The translations under genes and the position numbers were made by a program. Positions 34,766-45,628 of a stretch of DNA of 64,000 nucleotides are shown piece after piece. Each line of letters begins with the position of its first letter. Position 1 is the stretch's first letter. The DNA is from Entoloma clypeatum (lineage: Eukaryota; Basidiomycota; Agaricomycetes; Agaricales; Entolomataceae): contig OY751485.1 in assembly GCA_963565915.1 (NCBI GenBank), positions 1,488,001 to 1,552,000 of the forward strand. Direction: 5' to 3'. The notes beneath the pieces were generated by a model that was not told the DNA's origin, made no database searches, and saw only the letters and a program-made list of their open reading frames with translations.

Positions 34766-35097
34766 GGTGTGTCCTGAGTTCTTGTCTCTGGCTGATGCTT
34801 CTTGGAATGAGAGGTTCCTAATAATGGTATCTGTTGTTGAGCCTCTGTCCCTGTCTCTGGATATGTTGCTGTGCAACTCGTGTTACCCTTCACTAAATAT
34901 TGCTTGAATTGAAATGCATGTTCAACACCATGCTCTTCTTGCCGACATTTTACATGCTGGAAAAATTGTTGGATCTCGTTCTTTTTGAGGTTGCGTGGAT
35001 CACGCATAGTGAACAAAACAGGGAGGTACTTTGAAGCCACAAAGTCAGATGTGCTGCTTGTCAGGTTGCTGAATGGTACATGTTTTTGTTGACCACC
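34766..35097 (-). pseudogene. Fragment of an unrecognised coding sequence
   Basis: The minus strand reads openly from about 35090 with SNLTSSTSDF, YLPVLFTMRDPRNLKKNEIQ and VEHAFQFKQYLVKG, then loses coding character. It lies between two LTRs and has no start. Probably a transposon or host gene fragment; I cannot name it. Confidence 0.35.
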
Positions 35098-35983
35098 TGT
35101 TACGGACTCTATGGTATGAGGACCACGTCATATCTTTTATTTATCGGCCCAACTCGGTGCCCTCTTACAAACTTACTATGTCTAATGTCTACTTTCGCAA
35201 CCTTCGATTCCCAGTCTGACTCATTACATTACTTCGTCATCCCCTTTAGTATACTTCGCTCCCGTGCTGACTCACTTTCCGCAGTCAGCTTACTCACTGT
35301 ACATAGCTTTCCGCAGTCGCCTTACTCATGCGCACTGCCTTCCGCAGTACTGACTCATCCGCTACCGCCTATAGTCAGTACCTATATAAACCTCTTGTAC
35401 TATAGTACAGTGACTCAAAAAATTGATTCAATGTTTGACACTTTTTGAATATCTGTTGAATAACCTTGTATCTGATATGAATAATACCAGGAATATTTTC
35501 CTTCTGAGCAGAGGAGATGGGGCACATGTTGAATTTGAAATATCCTGAGAGCATTTGGACTGCTTAAATACCTTCAGTCCAGGTCCAATCAAAGGTAGCA
35601 TCACTATAGCAACTATTTGTCACTCATTGGTTGCTATAGAATCAGTGGAGCATCAGATTCTGATATTTCTGATACTCCCTCAAATAATTGATTCAATGAG
35701 TTCCTGTTTTAAACTGATCATATCTCCATGGATACTAATCAAAATTACATAGATGTTTTTTTGATGGATGGCCCCGATCGAATGCTTCCTTCCATATACC
35801 AGCATTCTGGTATTATTCATATCAGATACAAAGTTATTCAACAGATATTCAAAGAGTGTCAAACATTGAATCAATTTTTTGAGTCACTGTAGATTCCTTA
35901 GATTTAGCAATCACATTGCTCTTCGCCTTTCCACTTTCCTGCATACTCTGCCCGAACCTTGGAACAGTTTGTTAAGCATAACA
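35098..35983 (+). mobile_element. LTR-B, full length, interrupted by a MITE
   Basis: Starts TGTTACGGACTCTATGG and ends GTTAAGCATAACA; about 400 bp without the MITE at 35408-35889. TATATAA near 35383 lies 33 bp before AGATTTAGCAA. That 11-mer is complementary to TTGCTAAATCT, 2 bp after the LTR end, the arrangement expected for self-priming. Confidence 0.9.
35408..35889. mobile_element. MITE with long inverted repeats and TA target duplication
   Basis: 482 bp. Both ends read CAGTGACTCAAAAAATTGAT and continue as inverted repeats for about 85 bp. TA is duplicated at 35406-35407 and 35890-35891, interrupting ACTATAGTAGATTCC of LTR-B. Ends in CAGTG and TA duplication point to a Tc1/mariner-type non-autonomous element. 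Confidence 0.92.
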
Positions 35984-36340
35984 AGTTGCTAAATCTCGTT
36001 AGGTTCGCCCAGAGCAAAGAGAGCAACTACCAGACGAGTCAAGACGTTGCGCTTCTTTGAAAACTTCACCAGTAACCCATTCAGCATGCCAGAAGCCCGA
36101 CAGGAGGAGCTAAGTCCTCCCCTTATGCCTCCCCTTGCTTCTTCATCAACAAGAAGGATGGCTCCAAACAATTGGTACAAGATTACCACATGGTCAACAA
36201 ATTCACGGTCAAAGACAAGTTCCCACTCCCACGAATATCTGATCTCTTGGACGTACTGAAAGATGCGGTCTACTTCAATCATGGTTATCGGTAAAACCAA
36301 GGAAGAACTCATGCAAAACACTGAAGAAATCCTACAGATC
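35984..36340 (+). mobile_element. Gypsy-B internal fragment: leader, gag start, reverse transcriptase pieces
   Basis: Starts AG then TTGCTAAATCT (probable primer site). It continues with a segment also found inverted at 54700-54831. From about 36137 reverse transcriptase reads FFINKKDGSKQLVQDYHMVN and FPLPRISDLLDVLKDAVYF, then jumps to GKTKEELMQNTEEILQ, so the palm centre with the YxDD motif is deleted. Confidence 0.8.
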
Positions 36341-36742
36341 TGTTATGCTTAACAAACCGTTCCAAGGCTCGGGCAGAGTATGCAGGAAAATGGAAAGGCG
36401 AAGAGCAAAGTGATTGCTAAATCTAAGGAATCTGCTATAGTACAAGAGGTTTATATAGGTACTGACTATAGGCGATAGCGGATGAGTCAGTACTGCGGAA
36501 GGCAGTGTGCATGAGTAAGGCGACTGCGGAAGGCTATGTACAGTGAGTAAGCTGACTGCGGAAAGCGAGTCAGCGCGGGAGCGAAGTATACTAAAGGGGA
36601 TGATGAAGTAATGTAATGAGTCAGACTGGGAACCGAAGGTTGCGAAAGTAGATATTAGACATAGTAAGTTCGTAAGAGGGCACCGAGTCGGGCCGATAAG
36701 TAAAAGATATGACGTGGTCCTCATACCGTAGAGTCCGTAACA
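36341..36742 (-). mobile_element. LTR-B, minus orientation
   Basis: Plus strand TGTTATGCTTAACAAACCG ... GTCCGTAACA. It is in the opposite orientation to the LTR at 35098, and no target duplication is visible, so the pair results from rearrangement or a separate insertion. Confidence 0.9.
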
Positions 36743-36776
36743 TGTTCCCCTCTCCAAGCTCTGTGTCCTCACAGAG

Positions 36777-37148
36777 TCACTGTCCCCATCCCTCGTTGTT
36801 GCCGGGATCGGACCAGTTCGGACTCTCCTTGAGGCTCCAATCATAAATCAACTCCTCATTGATGGCTATGGCGAGTTCGAGGCCCTTGATAGCCAGTCGA
36901 ATATGTTGATTCTCGATCACAAGGGTGCTGGTGTAATTTCCGAGAATTTGTTTTTCCTCGGGAGTCGGGGAGACGGGGAGATTGGACAGCGAGTGAAGCC
37001 GGATATGCATCTGGCGATGAAGGAGGTCGGCGAGGGAAGTTTCGAGGGCGTGGATTTGGTCTCTCATGGATAGCGCTTCATTCATAAGAGCGGCGATGGC
37101 GGGGTTGATGTCAGTGGTGGAGGTGGAGGTAACGGTGGTGTTGGACAT
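36777..37148 (-). CDS. Small coiled-coil ORF downstream of Gypsy-E pol
   Basis: 123 residues starting MSNTTVTSTSTTDINPAIAA, then a predicted helical stretch ALSMRDQIHALETSLADLLH. It is on the strand of Gypsy-E and lies after its chromodomain, beyond a solo LTR-D. A comparable ORF follows the chromodomain of Gypsy-G (56105-56491). No known domain. It could be an accessory retroelement ORF. Confidence 0.45.
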   Translation of the reverse strand: MSNTTVTSTSTTDINPAIAALMNEALSMRDQIHALETSLADLLHRQMHIRLHSLSNLPVSPTPEEKQILGNYTSTLVIENQHIRLAIKGLELAIAINEELIYDWSLKESPNWSDPGNNEGWGQ

Positions 37149-37277
37149 GGCGGTGAGGATGATGGAGAGATAGAAGAAAAAGGGGGAGGCTATATTGGGC
37201 AGGGAAAAGGACTAGAGCGGGGAACTCGGTGTGTGGTTGACTGATGAGGTCGATACTTGTCATGGATTCCGAGGCTG

Positions 37278-37735
37278 TGTTATGGTTGACAAACCCATGC
37301 GATGCTTAGGCAGAGAGGCTTAAGTAGCAAAGGCGGATACCAAGATGATTGCTAGATCTGGGGAATACATGCAATGTATCTACCCTATATATACTAGAAG
37401 GTCGAGTCATCTAGATGACTCTAGAGCGGTTCCGGTCTGACTCCAGAAGCGGACCCGGAGTAGGTGTCTATGGTAACTGCTGCGGCGTGAGTCAGAGTAT
37501 CTAAGTATAGTCCAATAAGTAACACGATGTCAAGGATGTGTGAGAGTAACCATCTAGATATGGTAACGATGACCATACTGTAGTGAGTAAGCGGAGGCCG
37601 GGGCCCGAATGATGTAAAAGTGAATAGTAGGCCTGAAACCAATAGATAAGATGAAACTGGCCATTAATCAGATAAGGCCTCTATGTCTTGTATCTTGTCT
37701 GAGCGATCAATGCCATGGATAGCGAATCCATAACA
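37278..37735 (-). mobile_element. Solo LTR-D with 5-bp target duplication GGCTG
   Basis: Plus strand TGTTATGGTTGACAAAC ... GAATCCATAACA, 458 bp. GGCTG is repeated at 37273-37277 and 37736-37740. On the minus strand TATATATA lies 34 bp before AGATCTAGCAAT, like the start region of LTR-B. Confidence 0.9.
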
Positions 37736-37736
37736 G

Positions 37737-38964
37737 GCTGTCTTTTATCGTGGGCGAGATGGATTCTGCCAATGGAAATCACGGATCAAATCTTGAGCGT
37801 TCTGAACATTAGCTCGAGGTTCCCATGTGTTCTCTTCTGGACCATATCCTTCCCACTGGACGAGGTACTGGATCTTTCCGCGGAACTTTCGAGAGTCTAG
37901 GATTGTAGACACATGGTACTCTTCTCATCCTTCAACGATGATCGGATCAGGGGCGTCTCGTTAAACACAGGGTGAATCATCTTCCAAGTTTTCGGAAGAT
38001 CAAGAAGGTACGTGCTAGCTCCTTTCTTCTCTAGGACTTTGAATGGTCCATGTCGGAGTGCATCAAGTTTCTTTGAGGGGTGATCGGTCCTGATGTTAGT
38101 CCCTTCCAGCCACACCTTGTCTCCGATGCGGTAGTCCCGAGACGGACTTCGCCGTGTGTCAACTGTCTTCTTCATCTGATCCTGTGCTTGTTTCAGCGCG
38201 GCATTGGCTTCTTCTCGTGCCTGTTTAAGTTTTTTCAAGAAGTCATTGGCAGCCGGATTAGTATCTTCTAACACAAGCTCTCCCTTCCATGGATGTAAAC
38301 CGTAGTTGAGATAGAATGGGGTGTGCTTCGTCGCCTGATGTTCTTTGTCATTGTACTGGAACTCTGCAATTGCGATCCATTCAGCCCAATCATCCTGTAG
38401 ATGGTTGACAAAGTTTCGTAAGAACACTTCTGTTTCCTGATGCGATCGCTCGGCCTGTCTGTCAGTCTGTGGGTGGTATGCGGTGGACAGGTTCCTTTTG
38501 ATCCCTAGCATGCGGCAGAGTATCTCCATGAACTTCGCGGCGAACTGCGGTCCCCTATCGCTGATGATCTTCTTGGGGATCCCATGAAGCTTCCATATCT
38601 GATCCCGATAGATCTTGGCTAATCCTTCAGCTGATAGTTCCACGGTTGTCGGAATAAGGTGAAGCATCTTTGAATGTCTATCCGTGATGACCAGAATTGC
38701 GTTTTTTCCATCAGATTCTGGTATCGGTCCCATGACGTCGATTCCTATGTCTTCCCATGGGTGACTTGGTGCTGCATGGGGATGTAGCGGAGCATGTCGC
38801 TTTTGTCGGTTAATCTTGTTGCGTTGACAAGTGTCGCAACCCTTCACGTACTTCTTCACATCATGCAATATGGTAGGCCACCAATAGGTGCGAGTGAGGA
38901 GTTCATGTGTCCGGTACTGTCCTGGATGTCCAGCCACTGGTGCATCGTGTGACTCAAACATCAA
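37737..38964 (-). pseudogene. Gypsy-E integrase and chromodomain
   Basis: The frame from 38964 holds the integrase zinc region (HDAPVAGHPGQYRTHELL, CDTCQRNK) and the catalytic core ([32 protein letters not shown], and DRQAERSHQETE with the Glu of D,D,E). The open frame stops at 37897. The chromodomain follows in another frame ([36 protein letters not shown]), so a frameshift near 37950 disables the gene. Confidence 0.85.
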
Positions 38965-39000
38965 TTCTTGTCGTAATTGTGGATCTGGCGGGACATAGAC

Positions 39001-39556
39001 TCATTCACCTGCATATGTGATGCCGTTTTCCTGTTGATACCAATGAGGATTCTTCTTTAGACCCTGGGCTACTTCTGTCTCCATGTGGTTTGAACCCTTG
39101 ATACGTGTGATCCACGGATTTTCAATGGTCGTGATGTTTCCAATTTTGATGGAATCAGATGTTTCACCCCCTTCAAAGAATTGTTCCTCCGTGAACATCT
39201 CCATTTGTACCACATCTTCTGATTCCAACCGTTTCAAGAATAGTCCCTCCTTGAGCATTTGGTCACTTTCCTGTGGTTCGAGTTCCGCTTCATACCAGGG
39301 TAAGCGTGACAGGATGTCCGCTTTCGCATTGGTCTTGCCGGGCACATGCCGTAATTCGAAGTCATAGTCTTGTAACTTCATTTTCCAGCGTCGCTGTTGT
39401 TGATTCAGGTCCTGAGGACGACGGAAATATTCCAGGTTCTTGTGATCGGTCAAGATTTCAAAATGTTCCCTGGCTTCGAGCAGATAGTGTCTCCAATCTT
39501 TTAGTGCTTCCACGACTGCCAGGAGTTCCTTGTCATATATCTCATAATTCTGTTCG
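39001..39556 (-). pseudogene. Gypsy-E RNase H fragment
   Basis: Reads [40 protein letters not shown] and [15 protein letters not shown], the standard RNase H end of gypsy pol. A stop at 39001 separates it from integrase. The N-terminal half of RNase H is lost at the junction with the LTR-B fragment. Confidence 0.85.
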
Positions 39557-39557
39557 G

Positions 39558-39697
39558 CCGCTACCGCCTATAGTCAGTACCTATATAAACCTCGTGTACT
39601 GTAGTAGATTCCTTAGATTTAGCAATCACATTGCTCTTCGCCTTTCCACTTCCTGCATACTCTGCCTGAACCTTGGAACAGTTTGTTAAGCATAACA
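39558..39697 (+). mobile_element. 3' part of an LTR-B
   Basis: CCGCTACCGCCTATAGTCAG ... GTTAAGCATAACA. It joins truncated Gypsy-E to truncated Gypsy-F and may mark a recombination breakpoint. Confidence 0.88.
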
Positions 39698-41530
39698 CGA
39701 ACTCTCTATGTATTGATTTGATATCTCCGACTTTTTCCAATTCTCTTCCGATAAAGACTCTTATTGATTCTGGTTCTACACATTGCTTCGCAGATACCAG
39801 ATTTATTTCTTCTTTAAACTTATCTCCGACTCCGATTCCTTCACCTATGGTTTTGAAACTTTTTGACGGTTCTTCAAATACTTATATCACGCAATCTATC
39901 GATCTTCCTCTCCGATTTCCTTCCGGTGAACTTCTGACCATTGCATTTTACGTGACAACCCTCAATTCATCTTGTAATTTGGTTCTAGGACACAACTGGC
40001 TCACCCGCTACAATCCGTTGATTGACTGGGTATTGGGCAGTATCTTATTCCGTTCTACGTTACCCGACACTCTGAGTCCGAGTCCGATGTCGACTGCTGA
40101 GGCAGCTCTGCCACCTCTGCAGTGTCCGCCCTCTCTGATGTCCGACGACGCTCCTGACCTCTCTGGCATACCCGAGGAATACCACAATTTTGCTGATGTA
40201 TTCAGTAAGAAAAAAGCCGACACCCTTGCACCCCACCGACCGTACGACCTCAAGATCAATTTGGAGGAAGGTACTTCCCCTCCGATTGGTCTGATGTACT
40301 CACTCTCGCAATCCGAACTTGGATCCCTCCGAGACTTCATCAACGAGCATCTCAATATCGGTTTCATCAAACCTTCTAGTTCACCTCACGGCGCTCCAAT
40401 CCTCTTCGTCCAAAAGAAAGATGGATCACTCCGACTATGCGTCGACTACTGAGGCCTGAACAAAATCACGAAGAAGGACCAATACCCACTTCCGCTCATC
40501 TCTGACCTCTTAGCCACTGCTGGAAAAGCATGTGTTTATACCACCATAGACCTCCAACATGCATACCACCTAGTCTGTATCGCTGAAGGTGACGAATGGA
40601 AAACTGCATTCCGCACTGGCTATGGATCATTTGAATGGTTAGTCATGCCATTCGGATTGTCTAACGCACCTGCAGCCTTTCAACGTTTTATGAACGACAT
40701 CTTCTCCGACCTTCTGGACAACTGCATTACCGTTTACCTCGACGACATCCTGATCTACTCCGACAACCCCGAGGAACACAAAAAACATGTCCGAGAAGTC
40801 CTCCGACGACTCCGACAACATGGTCTTTATGCCCGCACCGACAAGTGCGACTTCTCTGCCGGAACTGTAGAATATCTTGGATTTATCCTTTCTCCCGACG
40901 GACTCGAAATGTCAGAAGCGAAAGTCAAGATTATTCAGGATTGGCCTGAACCGCACAGAGTGAAGGATGTCCAGTCCTTTTTAGGTTTTGCAAACTTTTA
41001 TCGATGTTTCATTCCATTCTATTCCAACATCACTATTCCACTCACTCATTTAACCAGGAAACATGCCACTTGGCTGTTCTCCGACAATGCTCGAACCACT
41101 TTTAGCCATTACCTCGAAGGCTCCGGTACTCCGATTGACATCGTTACCGACCACAAAAATCTCGAGTATTTTGCCACCACCAAAGTTCTTTCATGCCGAC
41201 AAGTCCAATGGTCGGAATACCTTTCTCAGTTCAACCTCGTCATCCGATTCCGCCCCGGCCGATTGGGAACTAAACCTGACTCTCTAACTAGACGTTGGGA
41301 TGTCTACCCTAAAGGAGGAAATAGCGACTACGTTGACATCAATCCGACCAACCTCCGACCAGTCTTTTCGCAAGAACAGCTCTCCGCTTCGGTTCGCGCG
41401 ACTCAACTCCTTGAGCCCATCCTCCGTGCAACCATTATCATGGACACAGAGAAGCTCCACCATGACATACTTACAGCACTCCCTTCTGACACTCTTTACA
41501 ACACTCTCTCTAAAGATCCTAAACCCCGCT
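39698..41530 (+). pseudogene. Gypsy-F protease, reverse transcriptase and RNase H
   Basis: Protease: KTLIDSGSTHCFADTRF and LVLGHNWLTRYNP. Reverse transcriptase: VQKKDGSLRLCVDY then a TGA at 40450-40452 where RGLNK normally follows, then LPLISDLLATAG, WLVMPFGLSNAPAAFQRFMN and VYLDDILIYSD (the YxDD metal site). From DNARTTF the frame jumps to [20 protein letters not shown], so about 80 residues of RNase H, with its first catalytic Asp, are deleted. The reading continues to the hAT insertion. Confidence 0.87.
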
Positions 41531-42560
41531 AAGGTATGACACGGGTACACCTCGGGTTTTTTTTCCTGAACCCGTACCCGTACCCGCAAACACTGTACCC
41601 ATAAGGGTAGGGGTGCGGGTACACCCATAGAAATGGCGGGTACACCTAAGTCCTTATCTGCTCTTCGCAGACACAGCAGCTACTACATCATCAAATACTA
41701 CAAGACCACACCGTGCCCATGACCCCAAGCAGAGAAAGGCTCGAATTGAGGAAGGTGAGAGGCGGCTGCGAGTGAATGGGAGAAGATGCCGGCCTTGCGA
41801 GAATACTCGTTCAACAGCAGTAGAAGTTGCTATACCATATATCAGATCAACTTCATTTATTGAACAGGGCAGCGCGACTTACCAGGGATGCTCAGGTAGT
41901 CGAGAGCCATGCGATGCAGGTTCGGATATACATATTTGTTAGCTATCCACCACTTCAAGGGATCCTGCACGTTCTCAACAGGGAGGCTGAGATATTCCTG
42001 TATTTCGCTTGCACGAGGACAGGTGGTGACAGAAAGGTTGCCAAAGGAAGCAAATCCATCGTCCACATTCGAATTGTTCTTGGGTGCCGTATTTGATTCA
42101 TCAACCGCCTTCTCGTACTTCGTCGTGTACTCCTCTCAAGACTGGGGCATCAGGAAGGTGAAAAAAAGCGAAGGGAATCGACACACTTTTAAATAGTGAA
42201 GCCAGATCTCGATAGATTGTTTTTTTTCTTCAGCTTCAACAAGATCGGATGACCCCATGAGGGCCGATGGGGGCCGTAGAGCTAGAAGCTGTGACTTGCT
42301 CGGATGCCAGCACGATTGGTGGCAATTTTCTCACGGCCCTGATAAGCAACAATTCGACGGTCGATTGTAAATTCAAATAGAATATATTTCAATTAATGCT
42401 CAGTTATGATATGTAACCATTAGATAGTATGTACAACACCCATATACCCGTGAGTAAGGGTACGGTGTTGCGCGGGTAGGACAAACTCGAACCCGTACCC
42501 GTACCCAAACACACCCGTGACCAAATTGTCACGGTGTTACCCGTACCCGTGTCATACCTT
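41531..42560 (-). mobile_element. hAT transposon relic with terminal inverted repeats
   Basis: Ends are AAGGTATGACACGGGTAC and its reverse complement. AAACCCCGCT is repeated at 41521-41530 and 42561-42570. hAT elements normally duplicate 8 bp; 10 bp match here, perhaps by chance at two positions. It splits the Gypsy-F pol. Confidence 0.88.
41654..42160 (-). pseudogene. hAT transposase C-terminus (dimerisation region)
   Basis: Two exons, about 42160-41883 and 41829-41654, joined by a 53-bp intron (GTAAGT...TATAG). The reading is EIQEYLSLPVENVQDPLKWW, YVYPNLHRMALDYLSIP, then TSTAVERVFSQGRHLLPFTR and LSPSSIRAFLCLGSW. This is the conserved hAT dimerisation domain. The catalytic part is absent, so the element is non-autonomous. 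Confidence 0.85.
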
Positions 42561-43950
42561 AAACCCCGCTGGTCTCTCGACCTCGATGGTTTTCTCCGAC
42601 ATGACGATCAGATATATGTTCCCGACTCCGACGACCTCCGACTCCGAGTCCTACAGCACAAGCACAATCATATGCTTGCTGGACACCCAGGTCAGAACAA
42701 GACACTCAGTCTCATTCAGCGTGATTACACCTGGCCCGGAATACGAGATTTTGTTAAACACTATTGCAAGTCATGTACCACTTGCATGTGATCGAAGCCA
42801 CAAAGACACAAGCCTTACAGCCTACTCAAACAGCTTCTGATCCCCCGAACGTCCTTGGAATTCTATCTCAATGGATTTCATCGAGACCCTTCCGACCTCT
42901 GACAACTTTGATTCAATCCTTGTTATCGTTGACCGATTAATGAAACAAAGTATTTTCATTCCGACAACAATTCACTGCACCTCCGAAGACCTTGCCGTAC
43001 TCTTCGTATTACACGTCTTCTCTAAACACGGCGTCCCCGAACATATCACCTCCGACCACGGCCCCGAATTCGTCTCCCGATTCTTCCGATCTCTCGGAAA
43101 GGCTCTAAACATGACCCTCCACTTCACCTCTGGTTACCACCCCAAAGGCGATGGCCAAACCGAACGCACTAACCAGACCCTCGAACAGTACTTGCGGATA
43201 TTCTGCAACTACCAACAGGACAACTGGTCCGCTCTCCTTCCGATTGCGGAGTTCACGTACAACAACACACCAAGTGCTACCACTGGCATATCTCCCTTCT
43301 TTGCTAACAAGGGTTATCATCCAAACATTACTGTTCACCTGGAACGAGACCTTGCCTCTTCCCGAGCCCGATCCTTCGTGACCGACTTAGACGAACTTCA
43401 CCAAGAACTGAAAGCCACCATCTCCGACGCTCAATGACGTTACCAAAAGTCCTCCAACAATAATCGGATTGCACCTCCGACATTTTCTGTCGGACAACAG
43501 GTTTTCGTCAAAGCACAGTTCTTCCGCACAACACGCCCATCCAAGAAACTCTCAGAAAAGTACTTGGGACCATACAAGATCATTGCACAACCCGGCACAC
43601 ACTCCTTTACCCTCCGACTCCCCGACACATTCCGCGCTGTTCACCCCATCTATCACATCTCCATGCTTGAACCCGCAACTCCAAACACCATTCCGAATCG
43701 GACCCAACCTCCGCCTCCTCCGATTGACATTGACAGAGAACTTGAGTACGAGATCGCTGAAATAGTCGACTCAAAGATCGACCGACGACGTAGCTGCAAG
43801 CTACTATATTTCGTCCGTTGGTTAGGATATGAAAACACTGATGAAGAATTCTCTTGGCTACCAGCCAATGAATTGGAAAACGCCCCCGAGCTTGTCTCCG
43901 ACTTTCACTCCGCTTATCCCGACAAACCGGGTCCGCTCACATCGCTCTGA
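42561..43950 (+). pseudogene. Gypsy-F integrase and chromodomain
   Basis: Continues pol after the hAT insert: HNHMLAGHPGQNKTLSLIQR and YCKSCTTCM (zinc region), a TGA at 42789-42791, MDFIETLPTSDNFDSILVIV, ITSDHGPEFVSRFFRSLG and DGQTERTNQTLEQYLR (D,D,E core), a TGA at 43435-43437, then VHPIYHISMLEP and the chromodomain (ELEYEIAEIVDSKIDRRR, FVRWLGYENTDEEFSW) to the true stop at 43950. Both internal stops sit where Arg is expected. Confidence 0.87.
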
Positions 43951-43977
43951 AACAAGAAAAAACAAGTACTATTCTAT

Positions 43978-44507
43978 CTACTTAGTACGTTGTTTCTTGT
44001 TTGACGGACCCTCCTCCTTGTCCGACTCCTCCTTCTCCGACGGCTCCAAAATCGACATGTCAGAATTGTCCGACAGCTCCGGCAACTCCAACCTTTTCCT
44101 ATTCACCATGTCCTTCCTAATCCTTCTCGCGATCCTCTTCTCCAGTCTCAACTCGTGCGTCTCCTCCGCCGTATCCATCTCTGACTCCGACCCTTCCTCC
44201 GACACCTCCGGCGACTTGGGTTGATACTTGATGTTCACTGAGCCTTCAACTGCTGTTAGCAGTCGCCTCACCTGCCTCGTCTCCGCCAGTATCATCTTGA
44301 GGACACCCAAGATGGTGTCCTCTGACCCACTCTCCGACGCATCTCCTCCGCTAACCGCGCCACCTCCGCAGCCCTCTCTTCCTCCGCTCTCCACTCCTCC
44401 TCAGCCTTCCTCGCAGCCTCCTCCTCCGCTGCTCACTTCTTCGCCTCCACCTCCGCGAGCTTAGCCTGCAGCGCCTCCATCTCCTTTTGAAAATTGGTTG
44501 CCGACAT
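43978..44507 (-). pseudogene. Antisense coiled-coil ORF of Gypsy-F
   Basis: Starts at 44507 with MSATNFQKEMEALQAKLAEV, meets a TGA near 44433, continues AAEEEAARKAEEEWRAEEER and then shifts frame into ESGSEDTILGVLKMILAETR and an acidic/basic tail ending at 43978. The N-terminal heptads suggest a coiled coil. It is convergent with pol and lies between pol and the 3' LTR. I do not know a function. Confidence 0.5.
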
Positions 44508-44668
44508 ATTGAGGTTTTTCGGAAGAGTTTGAAATGAAAAGAGAATGGGGGAACAAAGAAAGAACCACTCGGACAGTATTTTCAACCAACGCATCACATG
44601 ATGCAGTTCACGTGCACCAACCACCTAGGTCCTTAGGCCTCATGGGTTCGGCCCTAAGGGGGAAATAC

Positions 44669-45146
44669 TGTTACATTCCGATCAATTCCGATGATTTCTG
44701 ACCAATCCCGACACCTCCGACACCTCCGACATTTTGACTAATACTTATTATGCATACTTACTGTTATGAATCTCGTTACTACATACATTACTTACATCCG
44801 ACCATTTTACTTATGTTAAGAATCTCCGACAGCCACTTGTTATCCGACTCCAACGAAGCCACACGTCCTCCGACATAGTATTTAAACTTATGTAGAATCA
44901 TGTATTAGCTTCAGTTTGAATATCAACTTAGATATAACATCACACCTCCCGTCCTCTTTCCGACTCTTAACTTGAGTCCGACCTCCGATCCTCCGATCCT
45001 TCCGAAATAAGGACACCAACATATTAGCAAGGGCGCAACACACAAGTTGAAGCCAAGTCCTTGCCCCTACGTTGCACGCACTCTGACCTTCCGACCTTCC
45101 GACGTGTCTGACGTAGCTCCGACGTTTTGTCAATCAGTTCTTAACA
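44669..45146 (+). mobile_element. 3' LTR of Gypsy-F (LTR-F)
   Basis: Starts TGTTACATTCCGATC just after a purine-rich AAGGGGGAAATAC and ends AGTTCTTAACA. Only one copy is in the window, so the right border rests on the TG...CA ends. Confidence 0.7.
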
Positions 45147-45628
45147 ACAAGGTGGTTCGTCAAGTGGGGGCCACCCTGGAGGGTTGTCAATGCCTTCCAT
45201 TGGTATACCCAAGAACTCACAAACAGTTACCAAGTTTGTTGTGAGCTTCTCAACGTTTGCCTCCAGCTGTTCCACTTGCTGTGCCAAATACACCTCCTGT
45301 GCTGTCATCCAGGCCCCAGCTCGTGTGATGACCACATTCAGCCCCCCAGCAATCACATGGATCTTCTGGTCAAGACCAAGCAGGCATTCCTGCTCATGGT
45401 TGAACCTCTCTTGATTGAGCTCCAGTTGCAAGTCAAGAGTATCCGCAAAATCTTGAAGACGGTGATCCAGATAGTCCTCCACTGAATAGATATGAGTTGT
45501 GAGCTGTGTCATGGGTCCATTGACTTGCAGCTGGCCATGACATTGCTCCTCCTTGATTCCCATTCTGCCCTTCTTTCTTGCGGTTGTCTCTGCTTGGGGG
45601 TGGATGATTGCCGCCGTAAAGGGGTGTC
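45147..45628 (-). pseudogene. Gene G, 3' part (separated by Gypsy-A2)
   Basis: Continuation of the gene at 51731-53036. The minus strand reads a C-terminal coiled-coil region: YSVEDYLDHRLQDFADTLDL, HVIAGGLNVVITRAGAWMTA, QVEQLEANVEKLTTNLVTVC, then a Pro-rich end PPGWPPLDEPP. Between the Gypsy-A2 site and this block the frame changes once; an intron or frameshift near 45490-45530 is not resolved. Confidence 0.55.

Larger units (their letters stand above)
37736..39557 (-). mobile_element. Gypsy-E: truncated pol of another chromovirus
   Basis: Minus-strand remnant holding, in order, the end of RNase H, integrase and chromodomain. It is cut at 39557, where an LTR-B fragment abuts. No gag, protease or reverse transcriptase remains. 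Confidence 0.85.
39698..45146 (+). mobile_element. Gypsy-F: degenerate chromovirus with 3' LTR, carrying a hAT relic
   Basis: The 5' LTR and gag are missing. Pol runs from protease to chromodomain with several stops, a deletion in RNase H and a 1.03-kb hAT insertion (41531-42560). An antisense ORF lies between pol and the 3' LTR (44669-45146). Confidence 0.87.
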
